Assembly (NCBI GenBank): GCA_025024175.1
Contig: QCXZ01000003.1
Coordinates: 57,182,023-57,246,022 of the forward strand
Length of the DNA: 64,000 bases
Reading direction: 5' to 3'
DNA from: Rhyzopertha dominica
Lineage: Eukaryota; Arthropoda; Insecta; Coleoptera; Bostrichidae
In this document: positions 11,007-22,060 of the stretch, one piece after another
Position numbering within the stretch: position 1 is the first letter of the stretch
Layout of the letters: every line of letters begins with the position of its first letter
The notes under the pieces: generated by a model
Told to the model about the DNA's origin: nothing
Seen by the model: only the letters and a program-made list of their open reading frames with translations
Database searches by the model: none
Made by a program: the position numbers and the translations under genes

Positions 11007-13160
11007 ACGGATATCGGCTAGTTGGCGGTTAACGGGTAGTGTCGGTTTTCCGGGCACTATCGTGTGTCGGGTATCATAAAGTTCTACCCGGGTAGCATAT
11101 GTTAATCGTGTACTCAAGTACCAGGGTATCCTCGGTATCCCTAGTACACACTATATTTGCTTATAGCTGAATTCGGCGAACGCTTGTATCCGAAAAGCCC
11201 TTTTCTTTCACCTGAAAAAATCCTTAAGAATAGAAATCTTGTACATTAACACTCTAGTCATTCTTCTTATTCGTGCTTCATCTTCTAAGGACTTGTGTCC
11301 TATTCAAACAGCCTTTTGTAAGTGACAGTGACCAGACTAGTGTGTGGCCAAAAGCTTGAATATTGATCAGGAAATTTTGAATGTGGACACGTCTTACACC
11401 GCACTTTCGAGGTTATTTTGTGATAATCGATGTTTGTCATCTAGCGGTGTAAACATGTGTTATTTTATCAACACTCGGTATAATGGGAATAATATTAAAG
11501 GCGTAATAAACCGGGTGGCTGACTTCAAACTCCAGTCAGTATAATTGTCTTCAATCCCAGATAACAATTATTTCGTTGTTATGTTTAGCTTACACATTTA
11601 GTTATCTACACACTAACTGATGTGAACACGAAGCTATACCAAACTGTTTTTATGTGTTTCGGACATAATTATTGCAGTTGAGTTTATACTTTCTGCAACG
11701 TCTAATGCTTTGTTGCTTATGTTTACTAGATTGCACTTCGTATAGCATCTACCACTCCGTTTTATTTTTAGAAACACTTGTACCCTTTGTGCTCACAACA
11801 TTCGCGGCAGCAGCGGGACCATCCATTTTTCATGACCAATGTGAGCTATCGCTTTTAATTTGCCATCTGCGCGCTACTCGCCTTCGTTGATCACGGAGAA
11901 TTACATCCAAAAAGGATCGTTACGTCGTTTCCTCGTACTGCCCTAATGTTTCTTAATGTTCCGTTAAAGTGAAGGCTAATTTTAGATTCCTCTGGAGACA
12001 TTGTCGTGGATTTGGCAGCGGTCTTTGCTACGGTATGTGGCAAAGATGGCATAACTCTCACTCAAGAGCCCGATATGATTTTAATTTGCGGAGCTGCGAA
12101 ATGAACCGAGCACGAGCTATTGCTGTAGTCGCGAAAATTGCCACCGTTCCCTCTAGCGCCCAGTAACGAAAGCAATTCAGTCTAAGCTGAAATAAGTTCA
12201 GTCGCGCAACGTTATAGCAACATCGTTAAATCCGATTGGATCCATTTGAGCATTTATCAGCTGCTAACAAGATAGGCGAACGCCAAAAGGAAGTATAGAT
12301 GCATACCTATATCGTCTAGAGCTAGGCCAACGCACGTTGAAATTCAGTGCAGTCATAACAAAACAAGTGCAAGTGTGGCGCACTGAGATTCGTGACCAAT
12401 AATATTGAAAGATTGGTTGTAGGAATCCGACACAGAGCAAAAAATGGTAATATGCAGATTGAAGTATTTAGTTTCGTTACAGACTTTAAAACTAAAGATG
12501 CGATAACAGCGTGTGAAATAATCATAAAGGTCATTTTAAGTCTTAAGACATTTTTTAAGCATCCGAAGTTTAATAACAATAATACATACTACATATATAA
12601 ATTTAAAGGAAACGTTAAAGCTTTTCTGTCTAATGAAGCGATTAGTGATTACCAGGTAAACGGAAATGTCCCAAGTTGCTGCACCTTTTATATACCGGCA
12701 AATTTGGCGTGGGCACGTGTATCTTGAGTACTTTATAGAAGAGGTGGTTAACTTTTGATTCAAGATAATTTTGTCTCACCGGACTCTATCACTGGGCTTT
12801 TCCTGGACTTACCAACCGTAATACGTTGTAGTTCGTAAGATCACAACTCGATGACACACACCTTTTTTTACAAGACGACCGGATAACCTCCAATTAGGCC
12901 TCTGTATACTTACAGACTGTATCAATCTGCTACGTAGTTCGCAGAAAAGTCGCCAGAAGGCGTATAGGCATTTTTACAAAATGACGGTTCCACTTCAAAA
13001 ATATCCTGACCAATATAAAAGCACTTTATGCACTGCAGCTCCAGTCATACAGTAGTTGAAGTCTGTGGGAGTTCTTTTCAAAGAGATATTTAAAAAAACT
13101 AGTTTTATAAGTTTACCTGTATCCATTTTCTCACTTTTTTGTACCGCCCTTAAAACCCAG
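11007..13160. other. No confident gene; possible promoter-like spot near 12300-12380
   Basis: The stretch is mostly AT-rich, with slightly more CpG at 11820-12380. At about 12307 there is a TATAT and about 36 bp downstream TCAGTGC, which fits the arthropod initiator consensus TCAGT, but the downstream promoter element is poor. The following frame at 12392-12727 is 111 codons only if it starts at GTG, and I do not recognise the product. I do not call a gene. Confidence 0.3.
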
Positions 13161-14345
13161 ACAGTCCTAAATATAGTACGCCCACAGACACCGTATCTTG
13201 TATCTATGCTCGAGAAAGTTCTGTGACGAAGTCGCCATGTTACTTGTTTGCAGGGCAACTAGTCTGCGCAGTAACTCGCAAGTGTGATCATGTGAATGGA
13301 GATAGCCGAGATGTGTGGCAGGTCCTGTTGTTTGTTGTGACGTTGCCATGACGTTCTCATATAATCAGTGTTGTTAAATGACGCTCATTTTAAACACTGT
13401 GACAAATGACCATCATATGACCATCATTTTGATCAAATTCATAATCTTTGACAATTCGTTAATACCTCACCTTTTTAATTATATGAGAACAGTTCTCGTT
13501 CTCTTAAGCTTTTAGAAGGACACTATATACAAATCAATTATTCTTAAAACATTTAAAAATAACTTTAACAACAGGCAACAAGAAAAAAGCAAAGTAAATT
13601 AGAAGGCAAAGAAAATTAAATAATTTTTTATTAACGTATTGTGTTTAAAAAGTCGTTCTTCAGTCTGAATCTGAGACCTCAAAGTTTCATTTCAAATCTT
13701 CGTTTTCTTCGGTTTCGGATTCCGTCTCTGTTTCAGTTCCTGTTTCCGATCCTAATTCGGTCTGCATTTTTCCGAATTTTTTTTTTAAGAGGATTTGGGT
13801 CAAAGTCATGGTCATCACCTATACAACAGGAGCTGGAAAGTATGTGTTGATGACGACGAATATGTCTCACCTGCACATGCGCATATGTATGTAACTTCTG
13901 ATCCCCCGGACCTTTTTAAACCCTTAAATAGGAGCCTCAAAAACCGGAAACTGGAGAACAAAATGCATTATAAACCTTAAACTTTAAACTATTGTAAATT
14001 AAGGAATAATTAATGGTAGGCACCGGACATGGCACACTGTAGTTTATCTAAAGATTTTAATATTTACTATTTTACTTACGTTTGTGTCTTAGAATGCACA
14101 TCGTGCATAACAAAACGTCAACACTTGTTTATTTTAAGTTTATGTTCAAAATGACCTGACGGTCATTTTAGAATGTGACCTGACCGTGACCGACGTCGTG
14201 ACCGCCAAAATGATGTGGTCATAGGACCGACTCACATCACTGCATATAATGTTTACTGCATAAAGACAAGGCAGTGGTTTACTGTGCATGCGTCTGGCTC
14301 TACTCGTACATGCGCGAATATTATTTATCACAAAATTTTCATTGC
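13161..14345 (+). repeat. Dispersed repeat family R1, copy interrupted by a hAT insertion
   Basis: The outer parts, 13161-13357 and roughly 14251-14345, match 19346-19606 in inverse orientation, at roughly 80% by eye. Landmarks shared by both copies are CAGTCCTAAAT, CGCCATGTTACT, GAGATGTGTGGCAGGT, GACGTTGCCATGACGTT and ATTTATCACAAAATTTT. The 877-bp piece between the two halves is absent from the other copy. The right half also has a small extra duplication around TTTACTG. No coding capacity was seen. Confidence 0.75.
13366..14242. mobile_element. Small non-autonomous hAT-like element
   Basis: The element begins CAGTGTTGTTAAATG and ends, on the other strand, CAGTGATGTGAGTCG, a short hAT-like inverted terminus. 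It is flanked by a perfect 8-bp duplication CATATAAT (13358-13365 and 14243-14250), the hallmark of hAT insertion. The related repeat copy at 19346-19606 continues across the same spot without it, so it acts as an empty-site comparison. On the minus strand near 13660-13780 a short Glu/Thr/Ser-rich frame could be a leftover transposase C-terminus, but this is uncertain. Sequences beside both ends are rich in TGACC/GGTCA motifs. Confidence 0.8.
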
Positions 14346-14584
14346 GCAGTGGAGATACTGTAGCGCCCTCTAGTGGTGAGTTTATAAACTTAAAAATAAT
14401 TTACAGCAACTTCTCTAGGACTACTAGTTTATAAGATAAGTTCTGTCACCTCCCTTACTAGTTGCTCAGCCTGTGCATTTAACATTAACAATTCAAATAA
14501 GTTTTCCGTCTCCTTTAAGTCTTTGGTAGGTAGACTGCTGAAAATGGAAGCAGAAGTTCCGTTTTCCCTTCTTNNAATACTACG
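14346..14584. other. Spacer between two hAT insertions, no gene seen
   Basis: Includes GTAGCGCCCTCTAGTGGTG near 14361 and two N bases at 14574-14575. Nothing else is recognised. Confidence 0.4.
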
Positions 14585-14592
14585 GCTTGTTT

Positions 14593-16610
14593 CAAGGGCG
14601 TAGCCAGGTTTTAGCGTCGCGGGGGGATTCCTTACAAAGAAATAAAATTGCGACCAGTGGCAGCTCGTAACAATTTTGACTGGGGGGGAGAACGGCCAAC
14701 GAACTTTTTTTTCGTTTTTTTTTCGTGGAGGAGGGGAAACCTTGCATAGGCACCCTGCTGCCGTCCAGCAGGGTAGTGTCGGATTCTTACCGGCTAAAAC
14801 CTCCCCCTTCGTGGTTCTACAAAATAAACATTAAATATTATTCTAATTTACGATTTGTATGTGAAGTCCATGCGCCTATTCTTTTGAGCCGTGAAATGGT
14901 CAATTACGTGTTCATTAAAATTTGGATTTGACTGTATTAGTTCCTTTTCAATAGAGCACATTGCCAATGCATTAAGTCAGTCCTGACACATAGTATTGCG
15001 CGAAACGTTAGTTCTATTTAATTTTGAAAAACACCGGTCGCTCTCGTCATTGGAATGGTAAAAATAATTTTTAAAAGTTTAATAGTTTCCGGAAACACGC
15101 TGCCTAAATTATTTTGCATCAAAAACTGATAAACATGAACGGCTCCATTTGCATTTCGAAAATCTTCTCGGTGATAAATTGTCATTAACTCGTGTTTAAA
15201 TGTAATCGCGTTTAAATCATATTTGTCGGGAAATGTTTTGCTGTATCCTTGGAAGCAATGAGATTCAAGAAGAACGCCTCTAAAAATCGCTCGAAAAGAA
15301 TCTATTACATACATTCGTAATTATTACTTCGCAAACTTCTTTAGACATCTGATTGTTACCATCAATAAAACACTGTCGCTTTGAAGGCAGGTTGCTTCAG
15401 GAATGTCAACGTCCAACTCGTCACTAATTTTTTGAACCGAAGTCGAAAATGCGGAGATTGAATTCTTATCCTTAAAACTATCTAACTGGCGCTGCTGTAG
15501 CAATGAAATCTGCTGATTATATGTGTTCCCGAATAAATCCGTGGCTTATCGCTAAGAGTTTTGTATCGTTTTGGATAGGCCTGAAAAAACACTACTTTTA
15601 GAGTTTTCGATATGAGATTTTAACGTTACGTCAATTTCCGCCATTAAATTAACCAAACCCTTACAAATTCCCGGATTGTGACTATCTACTCGTTCATCGT
15701 GACCGCGCAAAGCTAGCTCAAATGCTCCACAAAATTTAATGCAATCAATTAAACGACCAAGTATGTAACGATTTTGTTTAACCGCNTGTTAATGTTTCAA
15801 AATTTCAAGCCTGTAAGCACTGCNTAGTTGATTCTAGCGAGGAATTTAAATGTTTTTGACAAATTGAATGTTTTTTAATTTTTTCGCCCAGATGCTTCAA
15901 ATCCGTAACTCCCGTCTTAACCCAGGCCTGATCGCAATCGTCACCTACCATTAGTAAGCAAACAAAACAACGAATTACTCTTGAAGCAGCCACATAACGA
16001 AATATCATTTGCGTACATTTGCGAAAAATTTCTTTTAACAGTTTTACCTTTTACGATGGCTTCGTTTTGTAAGTTAAGGACAGGACGAAGTGGACCTAGC
16101 TGCTTTACTTCAATTCTGTCCTGAAAAGCCAAACCTGCCTGTTTCATCGCCTTAATGGACGATATCGCATTTTTCGCCGCCTGCTCCATTTTGCGCACAA
16201 TCCCAACACAATTCCGCGAACTCCGCATTCACAAGTCGATCTTCGCGAAAAAAACAACGCTAATTATTTACTATAGCGTCCCATTACCTATCGAGTTTAA
16301 ATTGTGCGTACCCCTAGAGAGTGGCCATCCGTTTTCAAGAAATAAATATTTCAATTTGGAACTACTTTACGACGCGGAGTGTTCTCTCTTATGCCGCGCA
16401 GTGTCGCATGCTCCTTAACGTCCGGTTGTCCTACGCGAGTGCGTTTTCAAGCAGATTTAAAGTTGTTTTTTACTGAGCGATTTTTGAGGCGTTTAGGCCG
16501 TGTTTTTTGCGCGCTTCTCCTTATTTCAATACGTATAACATTAATGCAATATTTTGATATTTCTGGGGGGGGGGGTGTTCAACCCCCCCCCCCCCCCGGC
16601 TACGCCCGTG
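14593..16610 (-). mobile_element. Full-length defective hAT element (TTF/ZMYM1-like)
   Basis: The termini are CAAGGGCGTAGCC at the left and, on the other strand, CACGGGCGTAGCC at the right, matching at 12 of 13 positions. They are followed inside by G- and C-rich runs typical of this hAT type. A perfect 8-bp target duplication GCTTGTTT lies at 14585-14592 and 16611-16618. Total length is 2018 bp, about the size expected for an element with one internally deleted transposase gene. A second hAT-like terminus, CAGTGGCAGCTCGTAAC, sits just inside the left end at about 14655. Confidence 0.88.
14935..16228 (-). pseudogene. hAT transposase relic with TTF-type zinc finger
   Basis: This is the remains of a hAT transposase of the kind often annotated as zinc finger MYM-type protein 1-like. 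From the 5' side on the minus strand, a basic start leads into KRNFSQMYANDISLCGC then NSLFCLLTNGR (15941-16030). This is followed in another frame by AWVKTGVTDLKHLGEKIKKH and HLNSSLE (15805-15930), which together form the TTF-type zinc-finger region. The catalytic middle (15320-15780) is strongly decayed. The C-terminal dimerisation region is clear at 15018-15200 (HREDFRNANGAV, NNLGSVFPETIKLLKII). After a 1-2 nt indel it continues as SDRCFSKLNRTNVSRN and LNALAMCSIEKELI down to about 14935, with one stop. Function is excluded by these lesions. Confidence 0.85.
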
Positions 16611-16739
16611 GCTTGTTTAAGTGGTTTCAACAGAATGAACAAAACGAAAGGTCGAAATAGTTCTTTTCAAGTTAGCGAGGAATTCAGTTAAACGAACAAA
16701 GTGTTGAGACACGTTCTGATGTACTACGTACATGCATTA

Positions 16740-17230
16740 AAACTATCCACGGAGTAATTCCACTAAATGAGGCAACAGAAAATTTGAATGGGACGAATTC
16801 CGGGAGGCGGAAATGCCCCGCACATTCAGAGTTTTTAATCGCGCCCTACGAACGTCGCTACAGTATTAGGAATTCCACGAGCAATTTCCCAAAGTACCAA
16901 AATAAAATGAATCTTGCCTGGCAGTCTCAGTTTGTCGACTAGAACTTTCCTCGAACTTTTAGAAACGAATTTAATTACACGCCTAAGCCGTGCACTCTTT
17001 TCATACGCTAATCATTTAATTAAAACTGGTGTACAAATTAATCGGGTTTGCGCTGCAGAGCCGTGAAACTCATTACCGCACCGTTTGGAGACTCGGCGAG
17101 TTGACGACACGGGCGATTTTAATCCTGGAGGTGAGAGGCTCACATGCACCAGTTTTTGCCTCCACCGCCACCGGAGCCAGCAAGGCTGAAAGCCGCTGAT
17201 AACGCGAGGACAACACAATAATGTCACAAC
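16740..17230. other. CpG-richer block without open frame
   Basis: Composition shifts to near-balanced with many CpG, short homeodomain-like ATTA/TTAATTA sites (for example TTTAATTAAAA near 17014) and no coding signal. It has no match to the repeats in this window. A candidate conserved non-coding element, but no conservation can be tested here. Confidence 0.3.
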
Positions 17231-17576
17231 GCGCGTGATAGATCCAATGCTAAAAACACTTATGCACCGCTATGTACAACGCAATCAGGTAATATACTGC
17301 AAAAGCTAAATTATCTCGGCCAACTGACGAAATGCGAGCTAGCTACATAATGCCAAATGTTTCAGTTTGTTCTTAACTTAGATATGCACAACAACAATAT
17401 ATAAAAGTGTTAACTTAGTCTTTCTTTCAATAGTTTAACAAAACTGATATAATAAAACCATATTTAACTATTAAAAAAATTTATTGCAAAAAAACACAAA
17501 ATTTAGTCCCTACTATATATACGACGTTTGGCAGATAAGCTGCAACAATACATTGCAATTTCACTTTTTACGGAAA

Positions 17577-18640
17577 TCAACGAAACACTACATGCATTTC
17601 AGCATCACATTTGGCACATCTAGTGGTCAACTTGTGGTGCCAAAAACAACATCCAGTTTGCTTTTCTTGGAGTTTAACGATGTGATCAATACGGTCATAC
17701 TTGGTATTAATTCGTTCAAAAGCAGATGGCCGTCCTTTAGAGTAGGTTAGAAAGGTTACTGCAACCGGTCTTCTAAAACTTAACTGATCCAAATTTTCTC
17801 CATCAATTCAGTGTAATTTCCATGCATTATGGACAGATAAATCGATCAGCTGTTCTGGAGCCGTTCTATTTAATACCAAAAATTATACATTGTATCTGAT
17901 TTACTTACGCAAATGCGCGATGACAAATTTATCTGTTATTTTTTTTTCTACTTTTGAGAATAACGTTTTACTGCGTGAACTGATGCCATACCCGCATAAT
18001 TTGAGCATATGTATACAATTTTGTTATTGTTCCATTTAACAATTATAGCATTTTGTTGCTGAAATTTGCAATAATTCTAAATTTTTCTACAAAGGACTTT
18101 GAGATACACGATTTTCTATTATAATGCCAGTAACATAAGAATTTTTTCAGTCAGAAGCTCTCCAAATTCCAACGACATCAAAAAGCCAAAATTCTGGCCA
18201 ATCAGCGTAAGTAGTACTTATATGTATTGGTGATCGAGCCTTTATAAGGTTCAAACCAGTTCACGTACCCCATTTTGTTGAAGCTACCCAAAGTTTATGT
18301 CCACATCTTATTGGTTTGCCATGGATAAATTTGCCTACAGCCATTGCGGCCAAAATACGGAACAATGGCTCCATCAACAGATTGATTTGTATCTGATGCG
18401 GCATTTTGAGAAAAAAAGTCTTGCAGATATTTAAAGAGTGGCCTAACTTTTTAAGATTTGTCACCTTTATCTTATTTTCCAGTGTTAGATACTTGAAATT
18501 TGAAAATATTTGCTCAAATTTATCTCTTAAAATTGATTTTGCTAGCAACGCATTAGGACCGTCTCGTTCTTGCTCCCAGTAAATTCTTCTACGTGGTACT
18601 TGTGATGTATTTATTGTTTTCGTAAAAAAATTATTGTAGA
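17577..18640 (-). pseudogene. PiggyBac-type transposase relic
   Basis: Reading the minus strand from about 18640 down gives VPRRRIYWEQERDGPNALLAK and RDKFEQIFSN, the start of the piggyBac catalytic domain. The region where the DESM motif should sit reads NLLMEPLFRI, so the first catalytic Asp is lost. It is followed by FIHGKPIRCGHKLWVAS and, in other frames, YVNWFEPYKGSIT, then NSYVTGIIIENRV. Further on I read SNYAGM and VHAVKRYS, then NAW, LDQLSFRRPVAV and a Cys-rich end (CCFWHH...CAKCDAEMH) at about 17580-17640, matching the C-terminal zinc-binding tail of piggyBac transposases. The order and spacing are those of the family, but stops and frameshifts are frequent. TTAA-flanked termini were not identified. 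Confidence 0.8.
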
Positions 18641-19345
18641 AAGTTATTCGCAGGCTTCTAATTAGGTTACTTTACACGGTGTAGTTCTAAGTCTTCTTCG
18701 GTCCAATTACTAGCGTGTTTTATATTTTATCAGACGGTTGTTCTTGTAATTCAGCCCGTGATCTGTTGAAAAGTCAGTACAAAGATTGTAACTGACAAAC
18801 TGGCAAGTTGCTAAATGACCGTATATCTCCTGAGTCGGTATCAGTTAAGCCAGCGTGTGCGCGTGCGCGCGCCCGGTCACACATTTCGCATTCACCCTTA
18901 GATGACGAACGACAATTTTCATCTCTAATTTCTGGCTGTAAGTACAGAGTATGTGTCATTGTGTGAAGAGTAAAAGTCTGAAAGATTTATATTGGAAAGA
19001 AAGTATAATAATAATTGACAAACGATATTGCACTCTCTAATTTTGTTTATAACTAAAATAAAAAGTAAAACAAAGAAAACATTTTTTCAGAAAGAAAGCT
19101 TTTATGTTGGCGTCCTAAAATGTAGTAAATACGAAACAAAATTGAATATTCAGGAAATAATAAAATAAATATTTTTGACACAATGAAAAGCATCGTGGGG
19201 TGTAAATTTCAACACAACACGGGAATCCGTGGTAGTAAAAAGACATAACCTTATAGGATATATACCTGTTGCAGCGATAAATATATAGAGGAGACACTTG
19301 TTTTGGGTGTACTCACAGAAATACATAGTTACCTAGAAGTTTAAA
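18641..19345. other. No gene seen
   Basis: May include the acidic N-terminal part or the 5' end of the piggyBac element, but nothing specific is readable. A GTGCGCGTGCGCGC run lies near 18857-18871. Confidence 0.35.
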
Positions 19346-19606
19346 GCAATGATAAAATTTTGTGATAAATCATCCTCGCGCATGCGCAGTAAAGATTATA
19401 TGGGAACGTCATGGCAACGTCACAAACAACAGAACCTGCCACACATCTCGCCAAGCTTCATTCACTCGGTCACACTTACGAGTAACTACTCACGCTCGTT
19501 GCCCTACAAATGAGTAACATGGCGACCTACTGGTCATCACAAAATTTTCTCGACCATAGATAAAAGCTACGTTGTCTGTCTGTGTACTACATACATTTAG
19601 GACTGT
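19346..19606 (-). repeat. Dispersed repeat family R1, uninterrupted copy
   Basis: Inverse-orientation relative of 13161-13357 plus 14251-14345, continuous across the place where that copy holds the hAT element. It contains ATGCGCAGTAAAGATTATAT at about 19382. The ends of the family are roughly at GCAATG (19346) and GGACTGT (19606). Confidence 0.75.
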
Positions 19607-20575
19607 AGGCACAACTGGATTTTGAATACAATAAATTCAAACTACACTTCTGTTCTAAATCATTAATTCAATTAACCAGCATACAGAACACTGCACTGCA
19701 CTACACTCACCCTAAAATACTTTAGTACACTAGAGTCGCTTTGTTCGCTTACTGCACCGCTAATCAAATCACACTGACTCCGCGCGCTTTTCATCGCACT
19801 TTATATTTATACGGGCCAACGAATATGCTCGAATGTTCTCGAACTATCTCTCTTTCTAGCATGGAGACTTCGAAACATATGAGAGCAAGAAAGCTTAGAT
19901 AACTGCGCGAAAGTAGGCCTGGTTGCCTGATACTTAGGCGCTGGCTTTTCCTCATCATATCAAAGCGGTATTTCTAAATATTAAAGTATCTGTTGTAAGT
20001 AACGAACAGGCTACGATATTTTTTGTCGCCCATAATTCCTTGTTAACTTTATATAAATGATTAATTCTTTAGAGCGTGTGACAACAGAAGTAATTGATTT
20101 TAAATTTTATCCACTTCCATTCACACAAATTCCTGTTCCTAATCAAACCGCTTTAATCCTTAGGAATATTACAACCCTTCCACCGTGTTAAATACTCGCA
20201 AAACTGGTCTGCGTTCCTCTATTTGTAGCATGGACTAAATCTCATAATATCTTTCGAACGATGCTAGAAAGATCGAACAAGCACTTAAACGGATACAAAT
20301 CCGATTAATCATAAGCCGTTTTAAATTGATTACTGTACCACGCTGCTAACAGCATCGGTAAGAAACTTGGTACTTGGTAAAAGGCAATTGCCTCTTTCTC
20401 GTTCTTTGTGCTAGAGAAAAAGCTCATGAACGTTTTTGTATTTTCTGAAAACATTGTTGCATTGTGTAGAAATTGATATGTTTTCCATGATCGGTAGTAT
20501 AAACGAATTTCGCCGTCAAATGTTTTTATTATTTCTGCAATGTAACAGGAAAAAAACCGCTGCAAATTGAATCAG
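19607..20575. other. No gene seen
   Basis: Around 19740-19960 composition is less AT-rich, with a TATA-like TTTATATTTATA near 19801 and repeated CTCGAA motifs, possibly a decayed LTR or promoter. No paired copy was found. The remainder is AT-rich. Confidence 0.3.
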
Positions 20576-20577
20576 TA

Positions 20578-21334
20578 CTTCCACATCCAATTGTCAAAAT
20601 GACATTTACGTTTTTATTTCTTATACTATACCATTAGTGATCAGGTTTTGAGTATTTTTTCTCTCTAGACATTTTTTCTAAGACAAACAGTCCTCGTGAT
20701 ATTAGCAAAAATATATAAATTTTAAATTTTTTTCCCAAATAACTCGAAAATTAATAGCTTAAAAAATTACAAGAGTGCTTTCTGATCAGAAATTTGATTT
20801 TCTATATAATACCAAAATTTAAAAACAATCGTACAAGCAGCGTATTTTCATTTTTGAATATATTAAATATATCCGGAGATATTTCGGAAAACCCGTTTTC
20901 TTTAAGTGACGCTCTTTTGCTAATATCTTCTAAACAGTTTACTGCACCGAAAATTTATAAGAACGAATAATACTCGCAGTTATACTACTAATCACATACT
21001 AAAACGAAAAAAAAAATAAAAATTTGCAAAAAGGGTAGTTACCCCCAATTTCGCCCCCTTTCCGATATTCCGATACCCTACTCACCCCACAAACAACAGG
21101 TCGCTTTGGATACTTGAGATTTATACGTTTGCTACATTTCAAGTTCATATATTGTCTTTCGAAAGTTATCGTGTCCACAAACAGAACCACAGGCACACCG
21201 ACACACATACAAGAAATTTTTTTTGCTCAAATTTTGTTTTTATGCGTTTTCGATCATTTTAAAGCGAATGAGCAAATAAAAATTTTTGAAATGTTTTTCG
21301 CGTTACAATATTTCCCATTCCTTGGATGTGGAAG
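20578..21334 (+). mobile_element. Inverted-repeat element family R2, copy 1
   Basis: Bounded by CTTCCACATCCAA and its exact inverse TTGGATGTGGAAG, each next to TA, as expected for a non-autonomous Tc1/mariner-like element. A second copy in opposite orientation is at 35752-36577. Shared internal landmarks include AAACGAAAAA, the TATTCCGATACCCTACTCACCCC stretch and the run encoding VFDHFKANEQIK. On the 20578 side, similarity to the other copy continues about 25 bp past the inverted repeat, so the true border is uncertain there. No transposase was seen. Confidence 0.7.
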
Positions 21335-21469
21335 TAATTAACCCTATAGTCATTCAAACAGAAATTTATGAAGGTGGAACAGGAATCTAAAACATTTACA
21401 GTATACACCACAGAAGTACAACAATTAAAATTAATATTAACAGGAAAATTAGATAAAACATTTTTGTTG

Positions 21470-22060
21470 GGTATTAGGTTTACATTGACACATACCCCTT
21501 GACACTATAGTTTCAGTGTGAACCTCTGAGTCTGCCAATAGATCTACAGGATAGTGGATGAAAGTTTGGTCCGCCATAGAAGCATGAAACTTTATTTCTA
21601 GGGTTTGATTAGATACATAGAAATATGTATTTATGTTTTTTTTTAAATTCCATCCTTGAGGGGTGAAAGTTTGTATTGAAATCCGCCATTTTTAAGCTAT
21701 AAGCATAATACCTTATTTTTGGGCCTTTGATTAGAAAGCAATAGGTACGCGTTTTTTAATTTTTCATCCGAGGATGAAATAGGGAATATTATTTGAAATA
21801 TTTACGAAGTAATTAATATGAATTACCTTTTTAGACGTATTTAATGTTAAATTCCATCCTTACGTGTTAAAGGGGGATGAAAATTTGCCTGTAATTTCCG
21901 TGATTTTGGAAGTAATAACAATAAGTGACTATGAAACGTTATGTTCAGGTCTTTGATGAGAAAGTAACGCGTATATGTTCTGTTTCACTGTTTTTGGAAA
22001 TACCTTCCTTGAAGGGGTGAAAAGGGGATGAGTATGGGTTTTTCGTTGATTTCGAAGAAA
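21470..22060 (+). repeat. Degenerate tandem of a CATCC...GGGGTGAAA motif
   Basis: Four irregularly spaced variants of a CATCC...GGTGAAA/GGATGAAA motif occur at about 21651, 21764, 21855 and 22004. Each is followed by similar AT-rich text, including TTTGATTAGAAAG or TTTGATGAGAAAG. It resembles an ancient short tandem array or a repeat built from diverged modules. Confidence 0.45.

Noticed and set aside
12322..12763. Overlapping frames of 75-111 codons on both strands
   Set aside because: The longest needs a GTG start, no motif is recognisable, and the opposite-strand frames are equally long, as expected by chance.
13641..13980. Frames of 61-69 codons rich in Phe/Arg/Ser
   Set aside because: They lie inside the small hAT element and reflect its skewed composition. 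No transposase motif was found.
15941..16660. Plus-strand frames over the hAT transposase region
   Set aside because: They are shadows of the minus-strand transposase relic and of the G- and C-rich terminus.
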